64,000 nucleotides of DNA, taken from NCBI RefSeq assembly GCF_019599185.1, contig NZ_JAIEUL010000001.1, positions 310,001 to 374,000 of the forward strand. The letters run 5' to 3'. The translations under genes were made by a program, and so were the position numbers. A model generated the notes under the pieces. The model had not been told where the DNA came from. It saw only the letters and a program-made list of their open reading frames with translations, and did no database searches. This document shows positions 15,756 to 24,725 of the stretch, in pieces; the stretch's first letter is position 1, and the number at the start of each line of letters is the position of its first letter. The stretch is from Cryobacterium inferilacus (GTDB lineage Bacteria; Actinomycetota; Actinomycetes; Actinomycetales; Microbacteriaceae).

Positions 15756-17287
15756 GACGTCATTCCCTTCCGCAGGTACAGTGCCTGCCCGACTTCGTCT
15801 GCCCCTGGCCTGGCCACGCCAGTGAGATCGGCGACGGACCACGCCACCCGTAGGATCCGGTCGTAGCCGCGCATGGTGATTCCTCCGCGTTCCAGCGCAC
15901 GGTCGAGCATCGCCGTCACCGCGGCGTCCAGCCGTCTCTCCCGGCTGCGCAGCCACGGGCCCGGAACCTCCGAGTTCAGCGTCCACGGCGTACCGGCGAG
16001 GCGCTGCAGCGCGCGCTCTCGTGCGGCCAGCACCCGGCCCCTGGCCACAGCGCTGGACAGTCTGCCCTCGGCGGCGGCGATGCGCAGCTGTGCGGCGGTG
16101 ACCCGGGTCACGGCGAGCTGAATATCGATCCGGTCCAGCAGGGGGCCCGAGATCCGGGCGAGGTAGCGGCGCCGGGCATTCGGCGCACAGGTGCACTCCT
16201 GGTCGCCGGTGCCGTACTGACCGCACGGGCACGGATTCGCCGCCAGGACCAGCTGGAATCGAGCGGGGAAGTGCGCGACCGCGTTCGCCCGGTGGATGCT
16301 GATCCGGCCGGATTCCAGCGGTTGCCGGAGGGCGTCAAGCACCGACGAGGCGAATTCGGGAGCCTCGTCCAGGAACAACACCCCGTGTGAGGCCCGCGCC
16401 GCGGCCCCCGGCCGGATCTGACCGCTGCCACCACCCACCATCGCGGCGGCCGTGATGGTGTGGTGCGGCGCCTCCAGCGGCGGTCGGGTGACCAGGGATC
16501 GACCCACCGGCCGCCCGCTGAGTGAGCGCAACGAACTCACCTCGAGGGAGGCGGCCGGGCCCAGATCGGGCAACAGCCCGGGCAGGCGCGCGGCGAGCAT
16601 GGTCTTGCCGGCTCCCGGCGGCCCGAGCATGAAGAGGTGGTGACCGCCTGCGGCGGCCACCTGTAGCGCCAGGATCGCCTCGTCATTGCCGACCACGTCG
16701 AGAAGATCGAGGGCCTCATCGGGCAGGTCGTCTTCGGCGGGTGCGCAGAGCACCTGCACCTCCTGGGGCTCCAGCCTCGCGCCGTGCCAGATCAGCGCGT
16801 CCCGCAGCGACGCCACCGCCACCACGCGGATGCCGGGGACCAGGCCGGCCTCATCGGCGTTGCCGGCCGGCACCATCACGGTGTGATGCCCGAGCCGGGC
16901 CGCGGCGATCACCGCCGGCAGCATGCCGGGGGTCGGGCGCAGCCGGCCGTCCAGGGCGAGCTCACCGATATGCACGACGGCGGCCACCGAGGCAGCGGGC
17001 ACGATACCGTCGGCAGCCAGACACGCCAGCGCGATGGCGAGATCGAAGCCGGAGCCGTGTTTGCGAAGGGCGGCGGGCGACAGGTTCACGGTGAGCCTGT
17101 GCCCGTTCAGGGCACAGCCGGAATTCTTGGCCGCGGCCCGCACCCGTTCGGCGGCCTCGGCCAGGGCCGCATCCGGCAACCCGATCAGCCGCATCCCCGG
17201 CAGCTGGCTGGAGATATCGGCCTCAACCTCGACCAACGAGCCGGCCAGGCCGATCAGGGCAACGGAGTGCGTTCGGGCCAGGCCCAT
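15752..17287 (-). CDS. comM: YifB/ComM-type Mg-chelatase-like AAA+ helicase
   Basis: ComM is a hexameric helicase that promotes branch migration of integrating DNA in transformation. The 511-residue protein (start MGLARTHSVAL, ATG at 17287) has the N-terminal ChlI-like domain (GLPDAALAEAAERVRAA, NLSPAALRKHGSGFDLAIA). The AAA+ core has Walker A GPPGAGKTMLA, Walker B GVLFLDEAPEF, a four-Cys zinc-finger region (NPCPCGQYGTGDQECTCAP) and a C-terminal Mg_chelatase_C domain. Its start overlaps the yraN stop by one base (TGATG). Confidence 0.92.
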   Translation of the reverse strand: MGLARTHSVALIGLAGSLVEVEADISSQLPGMRLIGLPDAALAEAAERVRAAAKNSGCALNGHRLTVNLSPAALRKHGSGFDLAIALACLAADGIVPAASVAAVVHIGELALDGRLRPTPGMLPAVIAAARLGHHTVMVPAGNADEAGLVPGIRVVAVASLRDALIWHGARLEPQEVQVLCAPAEDDLPDEALDLLDVVGNDEAILALQVAAAGGHHLFMLGPPGAGKTMLAARLPGLLPDLGPAASLEVSSLRSLSGRPVGRSLVTRPPLEAPHHTITAAAMVGGGSGQIRPGAAARASHGVLFLDEAPEFASSVLDALRQPLESGRISIHRANAVAHFPARFQLVLAANPCPCGQYGTGDQECTCAPNARRRYLARISGPLLDRIDIQLAVTRVTAAQLRIAAAEGRLSSAVARGRVLAARERALQRLAGTPWTLNSEVPGPWLRSRERRLDAAVTAMLDRALERGGITMRGYDRILRVAWSVADLTGVARPGADEVGQALYLRKGMTS

Positions 17288-17649
17288 CAGAACACGCCCT
17301 CGAGGTGTTCGACCACCGGTGCGTGGCCCGGCCGGGCGATCACGGCCACGGCATCGATCCGGATGGCACGGGCTCGCGGCTCGAATTCGGCGCACCACAC
17401 CCCCGCCAAGCGGCGCAACCGGGCGAGTTTGGCGACGGTGATGGCCTCGAACGGATGCCCGTAGCCGGTGCCGGAGCGGGTCTTCACCTCGACGAAGACG
17501 ATGTCGCCGTCCTTGGTGACGATCAGGTCGATCTCACCCTGCCCACACCGCCAGTTGCGCGCCAGCACCGTGTAGCCCGCCCCCACCAGGAACTCCGCCG
17601 CGCAGTCTTCGCCGCGTCGGCCCAAATCGTCTTTGCGTGCCACGAGCAC
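17287..17649 (-). CDS. UPF0102 (YraN-type) nuclease-fold protein
   Basis: This is a 120-residue protein with the restriction-endonuclease-like motif of the YraN family: GRRGEDCAAEFL, NWRCGQGEIDLI and FVEVKTRSG. GEIDL and EVK supply the acidic and Lys residues of a PD-(D/E)XK-like fold. Its function is not settled. GTG at 17649 (or in-frame GTG at 17643) starts it. It is the first gene of the yraN-comM-dprA unit, as in many actinobacteria. Confidence 0.9.
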   Translation of the reverse strand: MLVARKDDLGRRGEDCAAEFLVGAGYTVLARNWRCGQGEIDLIVTKDGDIVFVEVKTRSGTGYGHPFEAITVAKLARLRRLAGVWCAEFEPRARAIRIDAVAVIARPGHAPVVEHLEGVF

Positions 17650-17772
17650 CTCCGCGACCAGCGTGACGGTGTCGGTACCGTCGCGGTGGGCCCGGGGCGT
17701 GACCTGTGCGGCCGGGGCCGGGGCCCGCCCCTGTGGAGGAGGGCCGCCATGGCGGGGGTTAGCCGGTGTCGG

Positions 17773-18297
17773 CTAGACGGTGTCGGTCCGCTCCGCCGTC
17801 TGCATCTCCTTGGACGCCTGGGCGAGCTCTTTGTCGAAGGCCTTGGTATCGACCTGGAGCTCCTTCTGGAGGTGCTTCTGGGCGACGAGCCCGGCCTTCT
17901 GGAACTCCTCCTCGAGGCGATCCTTGCCCACGACGATCAGCGCCGCTTCGCCAGAGTCGAGCATTTCGCCGAGGTCCTTGAGGTCACCGCGATCCAGGCT
18001 GCGCCAGAAGTGCCCGACGACGCTGCCGGCTGCACCACCGACGATGGCGCTGCCGATGATCGCCGGGGGAAAGAGCAGACCGACGACGGCACCGGCGGCC
18101 ACCCCGGTCCAGCCGGCGTGCCGGCTCGTCTTGCGGTGGATCTGCACGGAGCCGTCTGGCTCCTTGGTCGCGACGGCGGCGTCGTAGGCGCCGATGACCT
18201 TGCCGGCGTGCAGCTCACGCACCACCTCGAGGTCGGAGTCGGCCGTGGCCTTGTCCTGGTACACACCGAGATACAGGAAGACGGATTCATCGGACAT
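17773..18297 (-). CDS. DUF1269-type glycine-zipper membrane-associated protein
   Basis: The 174-residue protein starts MSDESVFLYLGVYQDKATAD. A central glycine-rich hydrophobic segment (about residues 65-95, GVAAGAVVGLLFPPAIIGSAIVGGAAGSVVG) resembles the DUF1269 family. A C-terminal amphipathic stretch of about 50 residues is predicted coiled coil. The family is linked to stress response in several actinobacteria, but no function is shown here. AAGGAG precedes the ATG. Confidence 0.75.
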   Translation of the reverse strand: MSDESVFLYLGVYQDKATADSDLEVVRELHAGKVIGAYDAAVATKEPDGSVQIHRKTSRHAGWTGVAAGAVVGLLFPPAIIGSAIVGGAAGSVVGHFWRSLDRGDLKDLGEMLDSGEAALIVVGKDRLEEEFQKAGLVAQKHLQKELQVDTKAFDKELAQASKEMQTAERTDTV

Positions 18298-18402
18298 GAG
18301 AACTCCTTATCGAGGGGGGGGTGGTTGTCGCACGCGACGGTACCCAGCCCCCGTTCGGGTGTCAACCGTCGGGTCCCGCGCACCCCGCCGTTGGCTGATG
18401 CC

Positions 18403-18846
18403 ATGATCTCCGACCGCCTGACCGACCTGTCGATGCAGGCGATGAATGCCGCACACAGGTCCCTCCTGGTGCTGTCCCGTGGCCGACTGGGCTGGAAGAT
18501 CGGGCCGATGCCCGTGGTGGAACTGCACACCGTGGGCCGCAAGACCGGGCGGCGGCGCTCCACCCTGCTGACGGCCCCGATCCACGAGCCAGGCCGGGTG
18601 GTCCTGATCGCGTCCAAGGGCGGAGACCACCGCCACCCGTTCTGGTACCTCAACCTGCTCGCCCAGCCCGACGTCGAACTCACCGAGAACGGCATCACCC
18701 GCCCGATGCGCGCGCGCACGGCCGGCGAGGCGGAGAAGGCCGACCTCTGGCCGGCGATCGTGCGCGCCTATTCCGGTTACGCCGGCTACCAGAAGAAGAC
18801 CACCAGGGACATCCCCGTGGTCATCTGCGAGCCGCGCACCCCCTGA
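18403..18846 (+). CDS. deazaflavin (F420)-dependent nitroreductase-family protein
   Basis: The 147-residue protein starts at the ATG at 18403 (MISDRLTDLSMQAMN). It carries the DUF385/Ddn-type pattern VELHTVGRKTGRRRSTLL, VLIASKGGDHRHPFWYLNLLAQPDVELTEN. In that family these residues bind F420 and contact quinone or nitro substrates. The natural substrate is unknown. It is alone on the plus strand, between the DUF1269 gene and the convergent dipeptidase gene 12 bp away. Confidence 0.82.
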   Translation: MISDRLTDLSMQAMNAAHRSLLVLSRGRLGWKIGPMPVVELHTVGRKTGRRRSTLLTAPIHEPGRVVLIASKGGDHRHPFWYLNLLAQPDVELTENGITRPMRARTAGEAEKADLWPAIVRAYSGYAGYQKKTTRDIPVVICEPRTP

Positions 18847-18858
18847 CCGGGTGCCGGG

Positions 18859-19959
18859 TCAGCGAGTAAGCCGGGTCAACGTCGAGTCGGCACCGGCGAA
18901 GGCCGCATCCGTCGCCCGCAATACCCGCAGCACATTGGCGCCGGCCAGTGCGGCCAGCTCGGCGGCGCGCCACCCGCGGCCGGCCAACTCAAGCAGCAGG
19001 GCCGGGTAGCCGTCGACCCCCTCGAGCTGGTCGGGGAACTCGTCGGTGCCGTCGAAGTCGCCGCCCAGACCGATGTGACGGATGCCGGCGATGTCGCGGG
19101 CGTGCTCCACGTGATCGGCCACCTGCGCCACCGTCACCAGGGGCGCGGGGCCGCTTCGGTCGCCGGCGAACCACTGGGCGTACTCCGCCGAGACGAACTG
19201 CGGCACGAACGTGACCATCAGCACACCGTCATTGTCGGCCAGGCGGGCGAGAACGTCGTCGGGCACGTTGCGCGGATGAGCCGTGACGGCGTGGCACGAG
19301 CTGTGGCTGAAGATCACCGGGGCGCGGGTGACGTCCAGCGCCGCGTGCGCCGTCGCCGGTGACACGTGCGAGAGATCCACGAGCATCCCCAGCCGGTTGA
19401 GCTCCCTGATGTACTCGACCCCGCGCTCGGTCAGCCCGTCGTGCTCGGGTTCGTCGGTGCCGGAATCGGCCCAGCTCGTATTGTGCACGTGGGTGAGGGT
19501 GAGGTAGCGCACACCGAGCCTGGCCAGCATCCGCAGCACCGCGGGCGAGTCGTTGAGACAGTGCGCCCCCTCCGCGCCGAGCAGAGAGGCGATCCGTCCC
19601 GTCGCGCGGGCGGACTCCACGTCGGCGGCGCTCGTGGCGATCAGGAACGTCTCCGAGTACCGGGCAGCGAGCCGGTACACCCAGTCGATCTGCTCGAGGG
19701 TGCCCTGCACGGCGGCCGCATCCGGGAGTACGTCTTCCACGTACACCGACCAGAATTGACCGCCCACCCGACCGGATCGCAGCCGGGCGATGTCGGTGTC
19801 CGTGTTCAGGTGGCCGTCGAGACCCTCCACCGAGTACGCGCGGTTCTCGCGGCACTCCCACGCCCAATCGTTGTGTCCGTCGATCAGCGGGGCCAGGTCG
19901 AGGGCCTCATCCACCGTGCGTTGGGCGTCGGTAGGGTGCGGGGTCGGGCGCGCGGTCAT
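18859..19959 (-). CDS. M19 family (renal dipeptidase-type) dipeptidase
   Basis: The 366-residue amidohydrolase-fold enzyme shows the zinc motif GHNDW near residue 28, the bridging Glu in GAEGAHCL, HNTSWADS, MLVDLSHVS with metal His, IFSHSSCHAV and GLGGDFDG, in the usual order for membrane dipeptidases. It cleaves dipeptides, sometimes D-containing ones, in cytosol since no signal peptide is seen. The ATG start is preceded at 6 nt by TAGCGT and no SD, indicating a leaderless mRNA. Confidence 0.9.
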   Translation of the reverse strand: MTARPTPHPTDAQRTVDEALDLAPLIDGHNDWAWECRENRAYSVEGLDGHLNTDTDIARLRSGRVGGQFWSVYVEDVLPDAAAVQGTLEQIDWVYRLAARYSETFLIATSAADVESARATGRIASLLGAEGAHCLNDSPAVLRMLARLGVRYLTLTHVHNTSWADSGTDEPEHDGLTERGVEYIRELNRLGMLVDLSHVSPATAHAALDVTRAPVIFSHSSCHAVTAHPRNVPDDVLARLADNDGVLMVTFVPQFVSAEYAQWFAGDRSGPAPLVTVAQVADHVEHARDIAGIRHIGLGGDFDGTDEFPDQLEGVDGYPALLLELAGRGWRAAELAALAGANVLRVLRATDAAFAGADSTLTRLTR

Positions 19960-19965
19960 GCCGAC

Positions 19966-19971
19966 ACGCTA
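19966..19971 (-). promoter_or_regulatory. -10 box TAGCGT of a leaderless dipeptidase mRNA
   Basis: TAGCGT (minus strand) ends 6 nt before the ATG at 19959, with no ribosome site in the spacer GTCGGC. Transcription would start at or next to the A of the ATG. Confidence 0.5.
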
Positions 19972-20025
19972 GCAGCCGCGCCCACCGCAATCGGCGCTAC
20001 GTCGGCACCAGGGTGCGGCGGCCAG

Positions 20026-20349
20026 CTACTCGTCGAGCGCGAGTTCCTTGGGCAGTTCGAATTCCTTCGAGGCCAGCTCCTCGACGTTGACGTCCTTGAA
20101 GGTCAGCACCCGCACGGACTTGACGAACCGGTCGGAACGGTAGACGTCCCAGACCCAGACATCCTTCATGGTGAGTTCGAAGTAGAAATCGTGCTCGGTG
20201 TCCCGCCGCACGAGGTCGACCTCGTTCGCGAGGTAGAACCGGCGCTCGGTCTCGACCACGTACTGGAACTGCCCCACTACGTCTCGGTACTCGCGGTACA
20301 GGGCCAACTCGACCTCGCGGTCGTAGTCCTCGAACTCGTCTTCTTCCAT
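20026..20349 (-). CDS. DUF2469 family protein
   Basis: This is a 107-residue acidic soluble protein (MEEDEFEDYDREVELALYREYRD...). It is the standard actinobacterial DUF2469 gene found next to rnhB (for example Rv2901c in Mycobacterium tuberculosis, recall). It contains YVVETERRFYLANEVD and FELTMKDVWVWDVYR. No enzymatic motif; function unknown. It follows rnhB by 25 bp in the same direction. Confidence 0.85.
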   Translation of the reverse strand: MEEDEFEDYDREVELALYREYRDVVGQFQYVVETERRFYLANEVDLVRRDTEHDFYFELTMKDVWVWDVYRSDRFVKSVRVLTFKDVNVEELASKEFELPKELALDE

Positions 20350-20374
20350 GGTGAGTCAATCCTACGCGCAGAAC

Positions 20375-21025
20375 CTACTGCGCGATTTTGAGCCAGCTGC
20401 GCCGGTGCTGCTCTGTGGCGCCGAGCGAACCGATGGCGGCCATGTGCTCGGCACTGCCGTATCCCTTGTTGCCCTTCCAGCCGTAGCCGGGCGTGTGCAG
20501 GTCCGCGGCGATCATCAGCCGGTCCCTGTGCACCTTGGCGATCACGGATGCGGCGGACACGGACGCGCAGTCCTGGTCGGCCTTGATCCTGGTCACCACG
20601 TCCAGCGGGGTGAGCAGTGCCTTGTTCAGCCAATCATCGTTGCCGTCCAGCAGCACGACGCCACCGCGGATGTCGACGCCGTCGGCGTGCAGCAGGGCGA
20701 GGGCTCGTTTTCCGGCCAGGCCCAGGGCGGCGATGATGCCCACGGTATCCACCTCCTGGGGGGAGGCCAGGCCCACGGCGCTGTGTCGCACCCACGCCGC
20801 GGCGAGGGGCGCGAGGAGCTCCCGGCGCGGTTCGCTGAGCAGCTTCGAGTCGCGCAACCCCGTGGGGAACGCCCCCACGTCGGCGGTGACCACGGCCACG
20901 CCCACCGCGACGGGGCCGGCGAGGGCACCGCGACCCACCTCGTCGCAACCGATCACGCAGCTGGCGCCGGCGGAGAGCATGGCCAGTTCCACCTCGAGGG
21001 TCGGTTCCACCACGGCCATCATCAC
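20375..21025 (-). CDS. rnhB: ribonuclease HII
   Basis: RNase HII removes RNA from RNA-DNA hybrids and single ribonucleotides from DNA. The 216-residue protein has the catalytic DEVGRGALAGPV (about residues 28-39), the second acidic residues in LRDSKLL and KADQDCASVSAASVIAKVHRD. Its ATG overlaps the lepB stop as ATGA, so it is translationally coupled to signal peptidase. Confidence 0.95.
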   Translation of the reverse strand: MMMAVVEPTLEVELAMLSAGASCVIGCDEVGRGALAGPVAVGVAVVTADVGAFPTGLRDSKLLSEPRRELLAPLAAAWVRHSAVGLASPQEVDTVGIIAALGLAGKRALALLHADGVDIRGGVVLLDGNDDWLNKALLTPLDVVTRIKADQDCASVSAASVIAKVHRDRLMIAADLHTPGYGWKGNKGYGSAEHMAAIGSLGATEQHRRSWLKIAQ

Positions 21026-21768
21026 TGCTCGGCCTCTTCGACCCCTCTGAAGACGTCGGGGTAGTCGTCGAGCCAGCTCCAGCGTTCGAGCGGCCAGCTG
21101 ATCACCAGGGCGCGGCCCACCACGTTATCCATGGGCACAAAACCCTTGCCTGGGGTGTTCGGGTGGTAGCGGGAGTCCAGCGAGTCATAGCGGTTGTCCC
21201 CCATCACCCAGAGGGAGTCATCCGGCACGACCACGTCGAACGCGTCCTGGGACGCGCTGGTCTGCCCCTCGGGGAGCAGCACGTACGGTTCGTTCAACGG
21301 CACGTCATTCACGGTCATCTGGCCGAGGGCGTTGCAGCAGACCACGTGGTCGCCCGGCAGTCCGATGATCCGCTTGATCAGGTGGTCGTTGCTGTCCGGC
21401 GCCGACAGGCCGACAACGGACATGGTCCAGTCCAGCGCGGCGATGACCGGGTTCTGTTCGAGGGGCGCCTGCGGGGGCAGCCATCCGCCCGGGTCGCGGA
21501 AGACCACGACATCACCGCGGGACACCGGCACCAGGCCGGGTTCGAGTTGGTTCACGATGATGCGGTCGTTGACCAGCAGGGTGTTCTCCATCGACCCAGA
21601 CGGGATGTAGAACGACCGCACCAAGAACGTCTTGATCAGGAACGAGATGAGCAGTGCCACCACGAAGATGATGAGAAGGTCGCGAAGGAATATCGCGACA
21701 CCGCGCTTCTTGCGCGGAGAATCTGATTCCAGGCGATGCGATCGCGAGGGCAGAATGTTGTCTGTCAT
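21022..21768 (-). CDS. lepB: signal peptidase I
   Basis: LepB removes signal peptides from exported proteins at the outer face of the membrane. The 248-residue protein has one N-terminal membrane segment (about residues 27-47, FLRDLLIIFVVALLISFLI). The catalytic Ser is in PSGSMENTL and the general-base Lys in LIKRIIGLPGDHV. GDNRYDSLDSR is the conserved box E. Only one N-terminal anchor is present. Its SD AGGCGG and start lie at the base of the strong hairpin at 21776-21814. Confidence 0.95.
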   Translation of the reverse strand: MTDNILPSRSHRLESDSPRKKRGVAIFLRDLLIIFVVALLISFLIKTFLVRSFYIPSGSMENTLLVNDRIIVNQLEPGLVPVSRGDVVVFRDPGGWLPPQAPLEQNPVIAALDWTMSVVGLSAPDSNDHLIKRIIGLPGDHVVCCNALGQMTVNDVPLNEPYVLLPEGQTSASQDAFDVVVPDDSLWVMGDNRYDSLDSRYHPNTPGKGFVPMDNVVGRALVISWPLERWSWLDDYPDVFRGVEEAEQ

Positions 21769-21775
21769 TTAACCG

Positions 21776-21814
21776 CCTGAGCTCCTCGCCCAGTTTAGCG
21801 GGGAGGAGCTCAGG
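21776..21814 (-). terminator. long hairpin between rplS and lepB touching the lepB ribosome site
   Basis: The arms 21776-21790 (CCTGAGCTCCTCGCC) and 21800-21814 (GGGGAGGAGCTCAGG) pair over 15 positions with one mismatch around a 9-nt loop. On the minus strand no U-tract follows; the stem runs into the lepB SD. It may reduce read-through or translation of lepB relative to rplS. Confidence 0.55.
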
Positions 21815-21889
21815 GGGAAATCCAACAGGCTGCGAATTCGCTCAGGCAGCTGCCTGGTCGGTTCGTCCCCGCCGGAGGAGATGCGCTGT

Positions 21890-22234
21890 TTAGTCGCGCT
21901 TTTCCTTGATCTTGGCCTTCTTGCCGCGGAGACCGCGCAGGTAGTACAGCTTCGCGCGACGCACGTCACCGCGGACGACGACCTCGATGTGGTCGATCAC
22001 CGGGGAGTGCACCGGGAAGGTACGCTCGACGCCGACCTGGAAGCTGACCTTACGGACGCAGAAGGTCTCGCGAACGCCTTCGCCGGAGCGGCCGATGACG
22101 ACGCCCTGGAAGACCTGGACACGCGAGCGTGCGCCTTCAACGATGTTGACGTGGACCTTGACGGTGTCGCCCGCGCGGAACTCCGGGATGTCTGAACGCA
22201 GCGATGCCGCGTCCACCTGGTCGAGAATATGCAT
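21890..22234 (-). CDS. rplS: 50S ribosomal protein L19
   Basis: L19 lies at the 30S-50S interface. The 114-residue sequence has normal length with [46 protein letters not shown] and a basic tail [16 protein letters not shown]. It is preceded by its own leader of about 150 nt and promoter, so it need not depend on trmD transcription. Confidence 0.96.
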   Translation of the reverse strand: MHILDQVDAASLRSDIPEFRAGDTVKVHVNIVEGARSRVQVFQGVVIGRSGEGVRETFCVRKVSFQVGVERTFPVHSPVIDHIEVVVRGDVRRAKLYYLRGLRGKKAKIKEKRD

Positions 22235-22435
22235 GTTATTCGCTCTCTGTACCCGCCACAGGTCGAGGACGTTTTAGTGGCGCCCCGCCCGCTCACGGAT
22301 GGTGAGATGGTGGCGACCAATTGAGTGTGTGCGTGCCGATATCGATGCAGCTCCCCTGTGGCAGAGACTTGCCGCGGCACAAACGCTTATTCTGCCACGT
22401 ATTCACCCGGCGCGCCAACACGGGCGGGTGTCAGA
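22235..22435 (-). promoter_or_regulatory. rplS promoter and structured leader
   Basis: On the minus strand a -35 TTGGCG (22413-22418) and -10 CAGAAT (22389-22394) are separated by 18 bp, putting the start near 22382 and giving a leader of about 148 nt. GTGCCG (22333-22338) and CGGCAC (22375-22380) can close a stem within it. The promoter lies just downstream of the membrane-protein gene stop. Autoregulation by L19 is only inference. Confidence 0.5.
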
Positions 22436-22978
22436 TCAGCGTTCGCCGGGCTTTTCCTGAATGATGATCACGCTCGGGTCCGTCGGTGGCGTGCGCGCCG
22501 AGTCCGGTCGGGAGGCGGCGGGATTCGTCACGGTCGGGAAGCCGGCGGGTCCGCCGGGGACGGTGCCGAACGTGGCGGTCTCCTCGATGTAGGCCAGTGC
22601 CTCGCGCACCCGCTTTCGGGCGGCGTCGTACAGCTCCCACACGGCGAACCAGAACGCGCCGATTCCGACGAGGACGACGAGCACCGACAGCCAGGGCGCG
22701 GTCACCGAGAAGGCACCCATCAGCACGATCAGTGCGTGCCATACCGTCAGCACCGCCACATCCGCCCAGGAGACGGCCTTCTGCAGACGCACCTCTCTGC
22801 GGGCCAGGAACAGCAGGCTCACGACGAGGAGGCCGAACCCGATGGCGACGGCCCCGAACGTGGCGCCCAGCACCTGCCAGGCGGTCGAGCCGAACACCGA
22901 CGCAGCCACCATCAGCCACAGCGGCAAGGCGCCGACGGCTACGAACTGCCAGTAATAGAAGACCCTACGGAGAATCAC
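22436..22978 (-). CDS. hypothetical membrane protein
   Basis: The 180-residue protein starts at the GTG at 22978 (VILRRVFYYWQFVAV); the open frame upstream overlaps trmD. It has four hydrophobic segments: about residues 9-30, 35-56, 68-90 and 95-115. The hydrophilic C-terminus (about 120-180) has a KRVREALAYIEE helix and a Pro/Thr-rich tail. I do not recognise the family. It follows trmD by 10 bp and probably is cotranscribed with it. Confidence 0.65.
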   Translation of the reverse strand: MILRRVFYYWQFVAVGALPLWLMVAASVFGSTAWQVLGATFGAVAIGFGLLVVSLLFLARREVRLQKAVSWADVAVLTVWHALIVLMGAFSVTAPWLSVLVVLVGIGAFWFAVWELYDAARKRVREALAYIEETATFGTVPGGPAGFPTVTNPAASRPDSARTPPTDPSVIIIQEKPGER

Positions 22979-22988
22979 AGTCCCCAGA

Positions 22989-23768
22989 TTACCCGCGGCT
23001 ACCTCGCTGAGCCTTGGATTTCGCTGGGGGCAGAAGGGCGGCCTCTGCGGCTTCATGGCTGAGCAGGTCCGGGCGCACCGTGCGGGTGCGCTCGATTTGC
23101 TGCTCCCGCCGCCAGGTGGCGATCGCGCCGTGGTTGCCGCTGAGCAGCACGGGGGGCACCTCCAGCCCGCGCCAGGTGGCCGGCTTGGTGTAGCTCGGAT
23201 ACTCCAGCAGGCCGGATTCGTGCGATTCCTCGACGAGACTCTCCGGGTTGCCCACCACGCCGGGGATGAGGCGCCCGATGGCCTCGATCATGGCCATCAC
23301 GGCCACCTCCCCTCCGTTGAGCACGTAGTCGCCCAGGCTCACCAAACGCACCCGACCCCTGGCCGCGAAATGCTCGACCACTCGCTGATCGATGCCCTCG
23401 TACCGGCCGCAACCGAACACCAAATGCGGTTCGTGGGCGAGCTCACGGGCCATGGCCTGGGTGAACTGCTCCCCCGCCGGCGACGGGAAGACCAGCACCG
23501 GTCCCTCGTCGGCGTTCGCGTCACCATTCGCGAGGGGGCTCGACGCGAAGACGCTGTCCAGCGCCTCCCCCCACGGTTCGGGCTTCATCACCATGCCGGC
23601 GCCGCCACCGTACGGGGTGTCGTCGACGGTGTTGTGCCGGTCGTGGGTGAAATCGCGCAGGTTGTGCACGGCGAGGTCGATCAGACCGGACTGCCGGGCA
23701 CGACCGAGAAGGGAGATGTCCAGCACACCGAAGAACTCCGGAAAGATACTGATGATGTCGATGCGCAT
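22989..23768 (-). CDS. trmD: tRNA (guanine-N1)-methyltransferase
   Basis: TrmD methylates G37 of tRNAs with SAM to prevent frameshifts. The 259-residue SPOUT-fold protein starts [13 protein letters not shown], with [23 protein letters not shown] (substrate loop) and the knot segment [27 protein letters not shown]. The C-terminal [21 protein letters not shown] fits the DNA/tRNA-binding tail. It is separated from rimM by the FNT gene. Confidence 0.96.
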   Translation of the reverse strand: MRIDIISIFPEFFGVLDISLLGRARQSGLIDLAVHNLRDFTHDRHNTVDDTPYGGGAGMVMKPEPWGEALDSVFASSPLANGDANADEGPVLVFPSPAGEQFTQAMARELAHEPHLVFGCGRYEGIDQRVVEHFAARGRVRLVSLGDYVLNGGEVAVMAMIEAIGRLIPGVVGNPESLVEESHESGLLEYPSYTKPATWRGLEVPPVLLSGNHGAIATWRREQQIERTRTVRPDLLSHEAAEAALLPPAKSKAQRGSRG

Positions 23769-23778
23769 AGGGGCAAGT

Positions 23779-24633
23779 CTACGAGTGGCTGGCGGCGAGC
23801 TCCGGCGTGTTCTCGGTGTCGTCGTCGTGCATGGCCGCCGCGCGGTTGACCGTATTGCGGTGCGAGTAGTACATCGGCAGGGCGGTGAAGAGCACGGCGC
23901 CGAGGAAGTTGCCGATCAGGACGGGGCCGGTGTTCCAGCCCCACCAGTCGCCGACGCTGATGTCGGCGCCGAGCAGCATGCCGGCCGGGATGACGAACAT
24001 GTTCACGACGGCGTGCTCGAGACCCAGGCCGAAGAAGGTGAGCACGGGCAGCCACATGGCCAGGATCTTGCCGGCCGTGGAGGTGGACGTGTAGAACATG
24101 ATGGTGCCCAGGGCCACCATCCAGTTGCAGAGCATGGCCTTGATGACGACCACCAGGATGCCCCCGGCACCGACAGCCTCGTACGGCAGCACCTTGTGCT
24201 CGGCCATGTTGATGATCGCCTGGATCATCGGGTCGGTGGTATCGGTGCCGAGATAGGTGATGACGCCGGTGTAGAGCAGGGCGTAGAGACCGGCGCCGAC
24301 AATGTGGGCGGGGATGACGACAGCGAAGTTCTTCAGACCCTTGGCGATGGTGGTGCGGCCCTCGAGAATGGCCAGCGGGATGAGCGCGAAGGTGCCGGTG
24401 ACCAGTTCGAGGCCGAGCAGCAGGATCACGCAGAAACCCACGGGGAAGACCAGGGCGCCCACGATCGGAAGCCCCGTCTGCGCCGCTGCGGTCAGGGCGA
24501 GCGTCGTGGCGGCACCGAGGATGGCGCCGGACAGGGTGCCGCGCACGGCCATCTGCCGCACGGTGAGATTGCTCTTGACGACTCCGCTGTGCACCAGTTG
24601 ATCGATCAGCTGGTCCGGTTTCACGTAGGACAT
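23779..24633 (-). CDS. formate/nitrite transporter (FNT) family channel
   Basis: The 284-residue protein has six membrane segments. The FNT signatures are [11 protein letters not shown] (about residues 165-175) and [10 protein letters not shown], with the conserved His equivalent to the pore His of FocA. These proteins pass formate, nitrite or hydrosulfide; the local sulfur and oxidoreductase genes are far away, so the ion is not identified. It has a TATAGT -10 box and SD AAGAGGAG of its own. It interrupts the usual rimM-trmD adjacency, which suggests acquisition or rearrangement. Confidence 0.88.
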   Translation of the reverse strand: MSYVKPDQLIDQLVHSGVVKSNLTVRQMAVRGTLSGAILGAATTLALTAAAQTGLPIVGALVFPVGFCVILLLGLELVTGTFALIPLAILEGRTTIAKGLKNFAVVIPAHIVGAGLYALLYTGVITYLGTDTTDPMIQAIINMAEHKVLPYEAVGAGGILVVVIKAMLCNWMVALGTIMFYTSTSTAGKILAMWLPVLTFFGLGLEHAVVNMFVIPAGMLLGADISVGDWWGWNTGPVLIGNFLGAVLFTALPMYYSHRNTVNRAAAMHDDDTENTPELAASHS

Positions 24634-24662
24634 GCGACGGTACTCCTCTTCAACGGCCGCGA

Positions 24663-24668
24663 ACTATA
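24663..24668 (-). promoter_or_regulatory. -10 box TATAGT of the FNT gene
   Basis: TATAGT on the minus strand lies 29 bp before the FNT ATG, with SD AAGAGGAG between. No good -35 is seen. This fits independent expression of the FNT gene. Confidence 0.45.
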
Positions 24669-24725
24669 CGAACGTGAAGTAGGTGTGGCGCGGCGCGCCT
24701 CTCCCCGTGAACTGGAGCGGGGCGG

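Noticed and set aside
24634..24725. GGCGCG-G-CGCGCC palindrome as terminator between rimM and the FNT gene
   Set aside because: The loop would be one base and no pyrimidine run follows; such GC palindromes are expected by chance at this composition.
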